From DATDAW01 sp036525185 (lineage in GTDB: Bacteria; Verrucomicrobiota; Verrucomicrobiia; Chthoniobacterales; DASVRZ01), in assembly GCA_036525185.1 (NCBI GenBank), contig DATDAW010000057.1, positions 1-41,970 on the forward strand: 41,970 bases of DNA. Reading direction: 5' to 3'. Below the pieces are notes generated by a model. It worked only from the letters and a program-made list of their open reading frames with translations. It searched no databases and was not told where the DNA came from. The position numbers and the translations under genes are program-made. The stretch's first letter is position 1; every line of letters begins with the position of its first letter. This document shows, piece by piece, positions 16,048-24,277 of this stretch.

Positions 16048-16668
16048 TCATTGCCTTCGCACCGCTGCCACAAAATCGTCAAACAGGCCCTGATAAAGCA
16101 CGTCCCGCTCGGGATGATATTGCACACCGAAGGTCCATGGACCCGACGCTGCCCGAACCTGCTCAACGACGCCATCAACGGGATGCCGAGCTTCTACAAC
16201 CAGCAGAGAAGCAACGACATCCAGCGCTTGGTGATGTTCACTATTCACGCCGGCGAAAAGGGCAGGGACGCCCGTTTCATACGCTATCTGCTGGACATTC
16301 TCGTGGGTGGGTTTCGTGTGACCCGGGATGTCCAGTCGTAGCGTTCCCCCCAAAGCGACGTTGAGCACCTGCAAACCACGGCAGATTGCAAAAATCGGCC
16401 AGTTGCGCCTCCGAGCTTCGGCGACCGCTGAAAATTCCCATTCGTCGCGTCCCGGCTCATCATTACGCACCAACGACGGATCCGGTACCGGCTGGTGCAG
16501 AAAAGGCTCTCCCACATCGCAACCCCCGGTCAAAAGCAAGGCATCAGCTGCCGCTAAATCAACCGGTCCAGTCCGCGCATTGCGCACGATTACATCCGGA
16601 TAACTCGAAAATCGTTCCGCAAACACGTGCTCATCTTCATCCGTGATCCAGCTGGCAATAACCTTCAT
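16048..16668 (-). CDS. Class-I glutamine amidotransferase-like hydrolase (peptidase C26)
   Basis: The 206-residue protein has the triad of gamma-glutamyl hydrolases of the C26/PuuD type: nucleophile C96 in IFAICRGLQVLNV, and H185 with E187 in VQYHPE. It also has LLLTGGCDVGE near the N-terminus and NSEHHQALD. PuuD-type enzymes cleave gamma-glutamyl amides such as gamma-glutamyl-GABA; the substrate here is unknown. It faces dop tail to tail with 12 bp between stops and has no puu genes around it, so an ordinary putrescine pathway role is not supported by context. A link to Dop is only positional. Confidence 0.87.
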   Translation of the reverse strand: MKVIASWITDEDEHVFAERFSSYPDVIVRNARTGPVDLAAADALLLTGGCDVGEPFLHQPVPDPSLVRNDEPGRDEWEFSAVAEARRRNWPIFAICRGLQVLNVALGGTLRLDIPGHTKPTHENVQQIAYETGVPALFAGVNSEHHQALDVVASLLVVEARHPVDGVVEQVRAASGPWTFGVQYHPERDVLYQGLFDDFVAAVRRQ

Positions 16669-16757
16669 GTTTCCGCCGTCATTACCAACTGACTGGGTGT
16701 AATTTCATTTGTAACACGCACCGGATTCCATTACACCTCACTGAGATTTTTCAACTT

Positions 16758-17138
16758 ATGCGTCGCCCGTTTACCTTTTTTCTGTTGGCCGCCACCGCTG
16801 TTGGCCTCGTTGCATGTGGAACCAATACACCTGAGGAAAAGAAGAAACCGACCAAGTACGGCGAGGGAGGAACGGCAAATCCCACTCCGACGCCGAAACC
16901 TACGCCGCGGCCGACGCCTGTTCCTGACGTAACCAGCATCGCCCCGGAAGTGACTCCTGTCCCCACGCCCACTCCAACCCCTGCCGCCCAGGATTATCCT
17001 GTTGCAACACCTGTTGAAGGCAAACCGGGCTTTGTTACGAGTCCCTACTCCTCGAGTGGCATCGTCGACGTGCGCGGTTATCCCCCCGGCACCGAAGTTC
17101 GCGATCCCTATTCCGGGAAGATTTTCCTCGTTCCCTGA
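16758..17138 (+). CDS. Small lipoprotein with Pro/Thr-rich linker
   Basis: The 126-residue product begins with a lipoprotein signal (FFLLAATAVGLVAC, Cys at residue 20), so it should be lipid-anchored. A low-complexity linker rich in alternating Pro and Thr (for example PTPTPKPTPRPTP) follows, about residues 41-76, as used to span the periplasm. The C-terminal ~40 residues (YSSSGIVDVRGYPPGTEVRDP) form a short conserved-looking motif ending in KIFLVP, perhaps a small wall- or membrane-facing domain. I do not recognise the family. It precedes tyrA by 31 bp on the same strand and may be cotranscribed with it. Confidence 0.75.
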   Translation: MRRPFTFFLLAATAVGLVACGTNTPEEKKKPTKYGEGGTANPTPTPKPTPRPTPVPDVTSIAPEVTPVPTPTPTPAAQDYPVATPVEGKPGFVTSPYSSSGIVDVRGYPPGTEVRDPYSGKIFLVP

Positions 17139-17169
17139 GCCACTCAACTCGCTGTCTTTTCAAAAAGTT

Positions 17170-18075
17170 ATGGCCGGGAACAGAAATGCCGGCGTAACGG
17201 AGTCCCGGCGAAAAACGACGCCTTTTCGAGAAGTCGCAATTCTCGGCCCCGGTCTTTTGGGCGGCTCGCTCGCATTGGCTTTGCGAGATTCGGCAAACAC
17301 GCGTTTGTGGGCGCGACGCCCCGAGGCAGTTGCCGAGATCCTGGAACAAAAGATTGCCGCGACGGCTTCGGTCGACCTCAGGGAAGTGATTGACGGAGCG
17401 GATCTTGTGATTTTTTGCACACCCGTTGAGGCAATGCACGACATCGCGCTTCGAATCGCGCCAGACGTTCGAGCGGATGCGGTCGTGACGGACGTCGGAA
17501 GCGTAAAGGAACGCGTGCTTCGAGAAATAGGCCCGATTTTTGCCAATTTCATTGGAAGCCATCCTATGGCTGGTTCCGAACAGGGCGGTCTCTTTGCAGC
17601 CCGCCCGAATCTTTTCGAGGCAGCTGTCTGCATTTTGACGCCGGACTCTTCGACCAATGCACACGCTCTAAAGAAACTGACTGCCTTCTGGGGCGCACTT
17701 GGCTGCGAAATCCGGTTTCTTTCGCCCCGAGAGCATGACGAAGCGATCGGCGCCATCAGTCATCTTCCACATCTAACGGCCTCTGCATTGGCCCGCGCCG
17801 CGACATCCATTCCCGGCGAGCCACAACTCTTTGCGGGTCAAGGCTTCAGAGATTCCACCCGTATTGCTTCCGGGCCACCTCCGATGTGGGCTGGAATCCT
17901 GCTTTCGAATCGCGAAGCCGTTCGCGCAGGGATTCAGCGGCTGATTTCGGAACTCGAAAATGCCGATTCATTTCTTAAAAACGGCGATGAAGAAGGTTTG
18001 CGAATGTTTTTGACGGAGGCCAAGTTGATCCGCGATTCTGTGCGTTTGAAACAGAAAGAGAATGGCGGAATTTAG
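17170..18075 (+). CDS. tyrA: Prephenate/arogenate dehydrogenase
   Basis: This NAD(P)-dependent enzyme converts prephenate (or arogenate) towards tyrosine. The 301-residue product has a Rossmann motif GPGLLGG (26-32), VTDVGSVKE, GSHPMAGSEQGG and the helical C-terminal dimerisation domain (ISHLPHLTASALA, with the conserved catalytic-region His). There is no fused chorismate mutase or ACT domain. I chose the ATG at 17170; the frame is open further left, but that part overlaps the lipoprotein gene and is not TyrA-like. The 3' end overlaps aroA by 14 bp, so the two are translationally linked. Confidence 0.93.
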   Translation: MAGNRNAGVTESRRKTTPFREVAILGPGLLGGSLALALRDSANTRLWARRPEAVAEILEQKIAATASVDLREVIDGADLVIFCTPVEAMHDIALRIAPDVRADAVVTDVGSVKERVLREIGPIFANFIGSHPMAGSEQGGLFAARPNLFEAAVCILTPDSSTNAHALKKLTAFWGALGCEIRFLSPREHDEAIGAISHLPHLTASALARAATSIPGEPQLFAGQGFRDSTRIASGPPPMWAGILLSNREAVRAGIQRLISELENADSFLKNGDEEGLRMFLTEAKLIRDSVRLKQKENGGI

Positions 18076-19408
18076 AGTTACACGTGCCCCCCACATCGAG
18101 GCGGAAATCAGGGTCCCAGGCGACAAAAGCATTTCACACCGAGCAGTCATCCTTTCAGCTCTTTCCAACGGCACCTGCGTCGTGACTGGTTTTCTACCGG
18201 GTGAAGATTGCCAATGTTCTGTTGATGCCATGCGTGCCCTCGGCGTAGAGATCGAGCAACCGGAACCAACGACGCTTATCATCAAGGGCTGTCACCGCCA
18301 GCTCAAGGCACCCTCCAGACCAATCGACTGCGGAAACTCCGGTACCCTCATGCGGCTGCTCACCGGCTTGCTCGCAGGCCAACCCTTCGAGAGCGAACTG
18401 GTGGGTGACGCCTCACTTTCGGGCAGACCCATGAACCGCGTAATCAGCCCCCTCAGCCTAATGGGCGCCAGGATCACGGGGGAGGGACCGAAGCAAACCG
18501 CACCCCTTAAGATTAGTGGCACGCAGCTTCATGCGATCCATTACGAATCGCCCGTTGCAAGTGCACAGGTGAAAAGCGCTGTTTTGCTCGCTGGTCTTTT
18601 TGCTCGCGGCCAGACCTCCGTAACCGAGCCCGCGCAGAGCCGGAATCACACGGAAAAGATGTTGAATTACTACCTGCTGAAGACGCATCAGGAGGATCTA
18701 ACCGTGTCCGTGTTGGGCCAACAAATGCCTGAGTCTCGCAATTTTCAGGTCCCAGGCGATATCTCGAGCGCCGCGTTCTGGTTGGTCGCCGCCGCGGCCC
18801 AGGAAGGATCGCATTTGCTCGTCAAAGACGTCGGACTGAACAGCACACGCACCGGTGTACTGAATGTTCTTGTGCGGATGGGAGCCCGGTTGCGCGAAGT
18901 CGTCGATGAAGTGGATCAGGTCGAGCGGATGGGCATCCTGGAAGTACGCGGCGGCAGTTTTCACGGCACCACGATCCAGGGCAAGGAAATCCCAAATGTC
19001 ATCGACGAAATCCCGATTCTGGCCGTCGCAGGTGCGCTCGCAGAAGGCACCACACATATCCGCAATGCTGAGGAACTGCGCGTCAAGGAAACCGACCGCA
19101 TTTCTGCCGTTGTCCATAACCTTCGGGCCATGGGTGCTGAGGTTGAAGAATACGAAGACGGCTTGGCCATCGAGGGCGGTCGCCCGCTCGAAGGCGCCAA
19201 ACTCGACAGTTTTGGCGATCACCGCATCGCCATGGCCTTTGCGATTGCGGGACTGTTCGCCGAAGGCGAAACGGTAATCACGAACACGGAATGCGTCGCC
19301 ACGTCTTATCCCGGTTTTGAGGAACAGCTTAAAAAGATCCTCACGCCGGCCCAGCAATTATCAACCCCGGTCATCTCCTCCTTTGCACGTGAGAAACGGA
19401 ACGATTAG
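18062..19408 (+). CDS. aroA: 3-Phosphoshikimate 1-carboxyvinyltransferase (EPSP synthase)
   Basis: AroA transfers enolpyruvate from PEP to shikimate 3-phosphate, the sixth step to chorismate. The 448-residue product has the PEP/shikimate residues in GDKSISHRA (K22), the DCGNSGTLMRLLTG motif (about 89-102), GRPMNRV, and the C-terminal ELRVKETDRI and FGDHRIAMAFA. Length and order of motifs are normal for a complete enzyme. The start overlaps tyrA by 14 bp, and cmk begins 21 bp after its stop, giving the common tyrA-aroA-cmk order. Confidence 0.96.
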   Translation: MAEFRVTRAPHIEAEIRVPGDKSISHRAVILSALSNGTCVVTGFLPGEDCQCSVDAMRALGVEIEQPEPTTLIIKGCHRQLKAPSRPIDCGNSGTLMRLLTGLLAGQPFESELVGDASLSGRPMNRVISPLSLMGARITGEGPKQTAPLKISGTQLHAIHYESPVASAQVKSAVLLAGLFARGQTSVTEPAQSRNHTEKMLNYYLLKTHQEDLTVSVLGQQMPESRNFQVPGDISSAAFWLVAAAAQEGSHLLVKDVGLNSTRTGVLNVLVRMGARLREVVDEVDQVERMGILEVRGGSFHGTTIQGKEIPNVIDEIPILAVAGALAEGTTHIRNAEELRVKETDRISAVVHNLRAMGAEVEEYEDGLAIEGGRPLEGAKLDSFGDHRIAMAFAIAGLFAEGETVITNTECVATSYPGFEEQLKKILTPAQQLSTPVISSFAREKRND

Positions 19409-19429
19409 GAGAAAGGCCGCGAAACACCC

Positions 19430-20077
19430 GTGAATTTCAACGTCATCGCCATCGATGGACCCGCCGCTTCCGGCAAGAGCACCGTCGCCTCTCAACTCGC
19501 AAAACGACTCGGCTACACCTACGTAAACTCGGGCGAGATGTATCGGGCCATCACCTGGAAAATCTGCCTTTCAGGAGCGCCCGTCGACAATGCGGAATCG
19601 GTCGCGGCCGTTCTTGACGAGTCACATATTCGCATCGGCGCTGAAAATGGGGTTTCCTACATCCGCATCGACGGTTTTGACCCCACGCCTTATCTGCGCG
19701 ACGAGCAGATCAATCGCAATGTTTCCCCTGTTTCCAGTATCCCCGCCGTCCGCGAGTTTCTACTGGGCCGTCTGCGGGCATTCGCTGAGGAAAGTAACGT
19801 CGTGATGGAAGGGCGGGACATTGGTTCCACGGTTTTCCCGGACACTCCCTACAAATTCTATATCGACGCCTCGCCGGAAGTACGCCGCCAGCGCCGCAGC
19901 GCTCAAGGTCAATCCGACGAAATCGCGTCACGAGACAAGGCTGATTCGGGCCGGAGGTCTGCGCCTCTAATCATTGCCGATGACGCATATGTCATTGATA
20001 GCTCGCATCTTACGATCGACGGCGTCGTTGGCGAGATCGTCGGCAGACTGAAACTCAAAGGCCTGGCCATTTCGTAG
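19430..20077 (+). CDS. cmk: Cytidylate kinase
   Basis: Cmk phosphorylates CMP and dCMP with ATP in pyrimidine salvage and phospholipid CMP recycling. The 215-residue protein has the P-loop DGPAASGKST (9-18), the NMP-binding VNSGEMYRA, and VVMEGRDIGSTVFPDT with the acceptor-site Arg and Asp. RRQRRSAQG and SRDKADSGR follow. It starts with GTG at 19430, preceded by AGGAG right after the aroA stop. Downstream, plsC starts 9 bp later. Confidence 0.95.
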   Translation: MNFNVIAIDGPAASGKSTVASQLAKRLGYTYVNSGEMYRAITWKICLSGAPVDNAESVAAVLDESHIRIGAENGVSYIRIDGFDPTPYLRDEQINRNVSPVSSIPAVREFLLGRLRAFAEESNVVMEGRDIGSTVFPDTPYKFYIDASPEVRRQRRSAQGQSDEIASRDKADSGRRSAPLIIADDAYVIDSSHLTIDGVVGEIVGRLKLKGLAIS

Positions 20078-20086
20078 TTCAACACC

Positions 20087-20695
20087 ATGAATGGCTGGTA
20101 TTTCATCGGCTACTGGCTGAGCAGGTTCTTTTTTCGGGTGTTTTTCCGCCTAAAAATCGTTAACAGGAAAAATTTACTCGAGGACGGAGGCGTCATTTAT
20201 GCTGCAAACCATGCTAGCTACTTCGACCCGCCCGTGATTGCCGTGTCGTGCAGGAAAGCGATTTTTTTCCTCGCCCGGAAGAGCCTCCTTAAATGGCCTG
20301 TTCTCGGACCGATCTTTCCCAAAATTAATGTCATTCCCGTCGACCAGGAGCGCGCGGACATGAGCGCGCTCAAGACGGTTATAAAGCTCGTCCGTGAAGG
20401 ACAGCGCACCATCATTTTCCCCGAAGGTTCGCGAACACCCGACGGCGATTTGCAACCCGCCCAACCCGGCATCGGCCTGGTCATCGCAAAAACACTCGCG
20501 CCCGTTGTTCCGATGCGGATCTTCGGCTCCTACGAAGCTTTCCCTCGCCACGCAAAACGAGTGAAACTGGCAAAGATCACCGTCGTCATCGGAAAACCCA
20601 TCTATTTCACAGAAGCAGACGTCACCGGAGGCCGGGACGCTTATCAACGAATCAGCGAACGCGTGATGAGAGAAATCGCAAACCTGACCCTCTAG
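20087..20695 (+). CDS. plsC: 1-Acyl-sn-glycerol-3-phosphate acyltransferase
   Basis: PlsC adds the second acyl chain to lysophosphatidate at the cytoplasmic membrane. The 202-residue product has the catalytic NHxxxxD box (NHASYFD, 41-47), FPEGSRTPDG (111-120) and APVVPMRIFGSYEA. The hydrophobic N-terminal region (WYFIGYWLSRFFFRVFF) anchors it to the membrane. It follows cmk by 9 bp and is probably the last gene of the tyrA-aroA-cmk-plsC transcript. The rpsA gene that often follows cmk is not here. Confidence 0.93.
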   Translation: MNGWYFIGYWLSRFFFRVFFRLKIVNRKNLLEDGGVIYAANHASYFDPPVIAVSCRKAIFFLARKSLLKWPVLGPIFPKINVIPVDQERADMSALKTVIKLVREGQRTIIFPEGSRTPDGDLQPAQPGIGLVIAKTLAPVVPMRIFGSYEAFPRHAKRVKLAKITVVIGKPIYFTEADVTGGRDAYQRISERVMREIANLTL

Positions 20696-20811
20696 GAAGC
20701 CCCGCAACAGGCGAATAGCAACGTGATGCCAAGGACGCCCCCCGTGTTGGATTCAATTGCCTTCTTTTTTTGCTGTGCGAGACATTTTTAATTTTTCTTT
20801 TCAATTCCCCC

Positions 20812-21150
20812 ATGAAAAAAATCGAAGCGATTATCAAACCATTCAAACTGGACGACACCAAAGAGGCCCTCGCTGAAATTGGCATTAGAGGAATGACCAT
20901 GACCGAGGTCAAAGGTTTCGGCAGGCAAAAGGGCCATACGGAAGTTTACCGTGGCAGCGAATACACCATCGATTTCCTTCCCAAGATCAAATTGGAGGTC
21001 ATCGTCGCGGATCATATGGTTGATCCAGCCGTGAAGGCCATCATTTCCACCGCCAAAACCGGCAAAATCGGGGATGGGAAAATCTTCCTTTCGAGCGTGG
21101 ATCAAGCGATCCGGATTCGCACCGACGAAAACGGCGAAATGGCAGTTTGA
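20812..21150 (+). CDS. glnB: Nitrogen regulatory protein P-II
   Basis: PII proteins sense ATP/ADP and 2-oxoglutarate and control ammonium transport and glutamine synthetase adenylylation. The 112-residue protein is complete and close to the family standard: MKKIEAIIKPFKLDDTKEAL, the T-loop with Y51 (YRGSEY) for uridylylation, and TAKTGKIGDGKIF with the B-loop. I start at the ATG at 20812; the frame upstream to 20770 is not conserved. No amtB or glnA is adjacent. A C-rich stretch instead of a Shine-Dalgarno sequence precedes the start. Confidence 0.95.
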   Translation: MKKIEAIIKPFKLDDTKEALAEIGIRGMTMTEVKGFGRQKGHTEVYRGSEYTIDFLPKIKLEVIVADHMVDPAVKAIISTAKTGKIGDGKIFLSSVDQAIRIRTDENGEMAV

Positions 21151-21151
21151 T

Positions 21152-22075
21152 TCAATCCAAGCCGAACAGCCGAACCGGTATCTGTTTCCCTTTTAGCAAT
21201 CGCTCGCCAAAGTCCACAAAACCACCAGCGAGCTTGCTGTCGAGCTGATTCACAAATTCCTCCGACATCAACGTCGCGACATTCAGTTCCTTGCTCATTC
21301 GCTCCAGCCGGAACGTGGTGTTCACCGCATCACCCATGATCGTCGCGTCGCGTTGCGCCACAAAACCGACATTGCTCAGACTCACCGTGCCATAATGCAG
21401 CGCGGCGACCACTTTCATCGGTTCAGCGGCGTCCGGCCAGATGAAACTTTGCGCCTTGGCACGCAACCGGTTGGCTGTCGCAAAAGCGCGTTCGCAGATG
21501 ATGCGATCTTCATCCAGCTTCCCCTCCGGCCAATGCGCAAGGATGGCGTCACCAATGAATTTGTCGATGATTCCGCACGAATCGTGGATCAAATCGCCGG
21601 CCTGCTTGAACCAGCTGCCCAAAAATCGCGAAAGTTCCGGTGGGCCAAGCTTTTCCGAATGCGAACTGAATCCACGAACATCGCAGACCATGATCGCTAC
21701 ATCGGCCGTCGCGTTGCGAAAAGCGCCCGACGGGAGGGCCATGGTTACCTCCGGCATTTCTTCCACCGTGGCTTCTTCGCCTGCGTCATGGAATTCGATG
21801 CGACAGTTTCCGATCTTGATTTCCGACCCGTCACGAAGTGTTTCAGGGAAAATGACCTGCTTGCCATTCAAAAACGTCCCGTTCCGACTTCCCAGGTCCA
21901 TAATCTGGTATTCCGCGACACCGCATTTTCGGACGATGGCATGCTGACGGGACACGAAGCTGTTTCCTGGAACGACAATCGTGTTATCCGCGCTCCGGCC
22001 AATCGTTGCAGTATTCAGGAGCTCGCATTCAAACGAGGCGCTCTCCTCCGGATAAACAATCAACTTCGCAGTCAT
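21152..22075 (-). CDS. FHA domain-class III nucleotidyl cyclase
   Basis: The 307-residue protein joins an N-terminal FHA domain (IGRSADNTIV, SRQHAIV, GSRNGTFLNGKQ, about 23-95), which binds phospho-threonine peptides, to a class-III adenylate/guanylate cyclase domain (about 125-305). The cyclase part shows the metal-binding segment VCDVRGFSSHSEKL, IDKFIGDAILAHW and GDAVNTTFRLERMSK. I see no membrane helix. The pair suggests cyclic nucleotide synthesis switched by Ser/Thr phosphorylation, which is inference; ATP or GTP preference cannot be decided. The start is the ATG at 22075; a GTG at 22081 is possible. Its stop lies one base from the glnB stop on the opposite strand. Confidence 0.87.
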   Translation of the reverse strand: MTAKLIVYPEESASFECELLNTATIGRSADNTIVVPGNSFVSRQHAIVRKCGVAEYQIMDLGSRNGTFLNGKQVIFPETLRDGSEIKIGNCRIEFHDAGEEATVEEMPEVTMALPSGAFRNATADVAIMVCDVRGFSSHSEKLGPPELSRFLGSWFKQAGDLIHDSCGIIDKFIGDAILAHWPEGKLDEDRIICERAFATANRLRAKAQSFIWPDAAEPMKVVAALHYGTVSLSNVGFVAQRDATIMGDAVNTTFRLERMSKELNVATLMSEEFVNQLDSKLAGGFVDFGERLLKGKQIPVRLFGLD

Positions 22076-22193
22076 GCACACTCGGCTAGGTCCAGCCCTT
22101 TCTTAAAGCCGCTACGACGCAAAACTGCAACTGGTTTGTTTTGCGAGGATGCGCATTGGGTGTCACACACCACTCTTGCTGACAGTCAGCTGA

Positions 22194-22754
22194 TCAGTCC
22201 TGCTTCCCTGTTTTCGCCAGGATTCGCTCAATCCGCTCGACGATTTCCACGACCGGCCACAGCCGGCCAACGCCTTCGTAGCCGCAAGCAAGCATTCCGT
22301 CTTCCGGTCCAATAAAGTCCGCACCGCGGGATTTAAGAGTGGCGACGTTTTGCTGGGTAGCCGCGTGAAGCCACATCTTCCCATTCATGGCAGGGGCGAT
22401 AAGGAGGGGGGCCAATGTCGCAAGCGCGATGGAAGTGAGAGCATCGTCCGCAATACCATTGGCCAGGCGCGCAATCACGTCGGCAGTTGCGGGAGCAACC
22501 ACTAAAAGATCCGCTTCATCGGCCAGTTCGATGTGGCCGGGACGCCAACTTTCGCGCTCGTCGAAAACTCCGGTAACGACGGGGTTCTTGGAAAGCGTCT
22601 GAAACGTCAACGGTCCGACAAACTGCAAGGCGCCAGAGGTCATAATAACGCTGACATTGTGCCCTTTCTTCACGAGCTGGCTGGTCAAATCCGCCGCTTT
22701 GTAGGCTGCAATGGATGCGCTCACCCCAAGGAGAATGCGCGACGGTTTGGTCAT
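22194..22754 (-). CDS. coaC: Phosphopantothenoylcysteine decarboxylase (CoaC, monofunctional)
   Basis: This FMN flavoprotein decarboxylates phosphopantothenoylcysteine in coenzyme A synthesis. The 186-residue product carries the HFCD-family parts: ILLGVSASIAAYKA, GHIELADEADLLVVAPATA with the active His, LANGIADDAL, APAMNGKMW and the substrate clamp LACGYEGVGRL with its Cys. It ends after this domain, whereas most bacteria have a fused CoaBC of about 400 residues, so the synthetase CoaB must be encoded separately. The ATG at 22754 overlaps the gmk stop by 4 bp. The frame open to 22898 is antisense-like and not conserved. Confidence 0.88.
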   Translation of the reverse strand: MTKPSRILLGVSASIAAYKAADLTSQLVKKGHNVSVIMTSGALQFVGPLTFQTLSKNPVVTGVFDERESWRPGHIELADEADLLVVAPATADVIARLANGIADDALTSIALATLAPLLIAPAMNGKMWLHAATQQNVATLKSRGADFIGPEDGMLACGYEGVGRLWPVVEIVERIERILAKTGKQD

Positions 22755-23392
22755 GGATACACCGGTTTCACCACCGGAACATGCGCCAGGTCTTTCATCC
22801 GCCGGCTCAGGTAGCGCTCCGCTCGCATAATGGCACGGAATTTTTGCAAATCCTCTTCGATGGAGCCGGAAATAATCGTATAGCGGTATTCGCGCCAACG
22901 CTGCATTTCGCCAGCCGCATTTCGGATGCGCACCTCGATCTGTTCGTCCGTCTCCGTTCCACGCTTTTGCAGCCGGCGGCGAAGCTCCTCCAAATTGGGC
23001 GGCATAATGAACACGTCGGCTACCGCATCTTTAATGTAAGGGTCGGGATACGACCGAACCGAAGCAGCGCCCTGCGTGTCGATATCAATCAACACATCAA
23101 TTCCGCTCTCCAGATGCTCGACCACTTTGGAGCGCAAGGTGCCGTAGTAATTTCCGTGGACTTTGGCGTACTCCAGAAATTCGCCCGCTTTAGCACGAGC
23201 CACGAATTCGGCTTCATCCAGAAAGAAGTAGTCCTCGCCTTCGATCTCGCCCGGCCGCGGCGCCCGCGTTGTGCACGAGACGGAATAAACAAAGTCTGGC
23301 GTCTGCCGGAGCGCGTCACAGAGAGTGGTTTTGCCCGCCCCCGAAGGTGCGGAAACTACGAAAAGTATGCCGTGGCGCGCGGTGTCTCTCAT
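22751..23392 (-). CDS. gmk: Guanylate kinase
   Basis: Gmk phosphorylates GMP to GDP. The 213-residue product has P-loop APSGAGKT (15-22), the GMP-binding SVSCTTRAPRPGE and EGEDYFFLD, YAKVHGNYYGT and DIDTQGAASVR, all canonical. It sits in the conserved yicC-gmk-coaBC order. rpoZ, which often separates gmk from coaBC, is missing here, as gmk and coaC overlap by 4 bp. Confidence 0.95.
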   Translation of the reverse strand: MRDTARHGILFVVSAPSGAGKTTLCDALRQTPDFVYSVSCTTRAPRPGEIEGEDYFFLDEAEFVARAKAGEFLEYAKVHGNYYGTLRSKVVEHLESGIDVLIDIDTQGAASVRSYPDPYIKDAVADVFIMPPNLEELRRRLQKRGTETDEQIEVRIRNAAGEMQRWREYRYTIISGSIEEDLQKFRAIMRAERYLSRRMKDLAHVPVVKPVYP

Positions 23393-23401
23393 GGCAGGAA
23401 A

Positions 23402-24277
23402 TCACTCAATGTTCTGGACCTGTTCCCGGATCCTCTCGATTTCGGCCTTGCACGTCACGATCAATTGCGAAATCGACGCATCATTTGCCTTCGACCCCAA
23501 GGTATTTAGTTCGCGCCCGATCTCCTGGACCAAAAACTCGAGCGTCCGCCCGACGGGTTGGTCGCTCGTCAGATGAAGCTCAAATTGGCTCAAATGGCTC
23601 AGTAACCGTGTGAGTTCCTCGGAAATATCGCAACGATCCGCGAAAAGAATGACTTCTTTTTCCAGCCGTTCGACGTCCACTTCCATGTCGCCGGCAACTT
23701 TCCGAATGCGCTCTCTCAAAGCCGCCCGGTATTTATCCACAACGGCTGGATGCACCCTTCGGATCTCTTCGATGGCGTTGGCAACTAGGGCCAGGCGGTT
23801 TCTCAAGTCAGCGGAAAGCTGTCTCCCCTCCCGTTCGCGCATTTCTACGAGCTGCTTAAGTGCCTCGGCAAGTGCCTTTTCAACAACGGGCCAGACAGCT
23901 TCCGCATCGACGGTGGCAGTTTGGGCACGGATTACGCCGGGGATCGCCGCAAGTGTAGCCACGGAAATTTCTCCGACCAATCCGAGCTGTTGTTGAAGCC
24001 TGAAAAGTGCCGCATGCGCATGAGCGGCAAACACGGTGTCGATCAACGACGACGCGTCAGAAACTTCAGTCTGCGCATAGCTTACGAATGCATTGATGCG
24101 TCCGCGCGACACGATTCCCGTAGTCGCTTCACGCAGTCGTGGTTCCAGCGAAGCAATCTCCCGAGGCAAATTAGCGGCGATTTCCAGCTGCTTCCGATTC
24201 ACGGAATTGACTTCGACAGTGACCGCCCATCCATTTTTTGAAATCTGGCTCCGGCCATAGCCGGTCATACTTTTCAT
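23402..24277 (-). CDS. yicC: YicC/YloC family endoribonuclease
   Basis: The 291-residue protein matches the YicC family from end to end: it begins MKSMTGYGRSQ, continues with VEVNSVNRKQLEI and LREATTGIVSRGRI, and ends LGSKANDASISQLIVTCKAEIERIREQVQNIE. E. coli YicC has been described as an endoribonuclease acting on small RNA and RNA quality control; function here is by family. It starts one base after the trpB stop and is followed by gmk, an order conserved in many bacteria. Confidence 0.93.
   Translation of the reverse strand: MKSMTGYGRSQISKNGWAVTVEVNSVNRKQLEIAANLPREIASLEPRLREATTGIVSRGRINAFVSYAQTEVSDASSLIDTVFAAHAHAALFRLQQQLGLVGEISVATLAAIPGVIRAQTATVDAEAVWPVVEKALAEALKQLVEMREREGRQLSADLRNRLALVANAIEEIRRVHPAVVDKYRAALRERIRKVAGDMEVDVERLEKEVILFADRCDISEELTRLLSHLSQFELHLTSDQPVGRTLEFLVQEIGRELNTLGSKANDASISQLIVTCKAEIERIREQVQNIE

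Noticed and set aside
16032..16364. A charged, Gln/Arg/Pro-rich 110-codon frame just after dop that at first recalls a Pup/UBact-like disordered modifier.
   Set aside because: It is antisense to conserved residues of the C26 hydrolase, runs past the expected 60-70 residues and does not end in Gly-Gly-Gln/Glu.
20745..20770. Possible sigma-54 promoter upstream of glnB.
   Set aside because: The GG and GC pairs are 8 bases apart instead of 10, so the motif does not fit.
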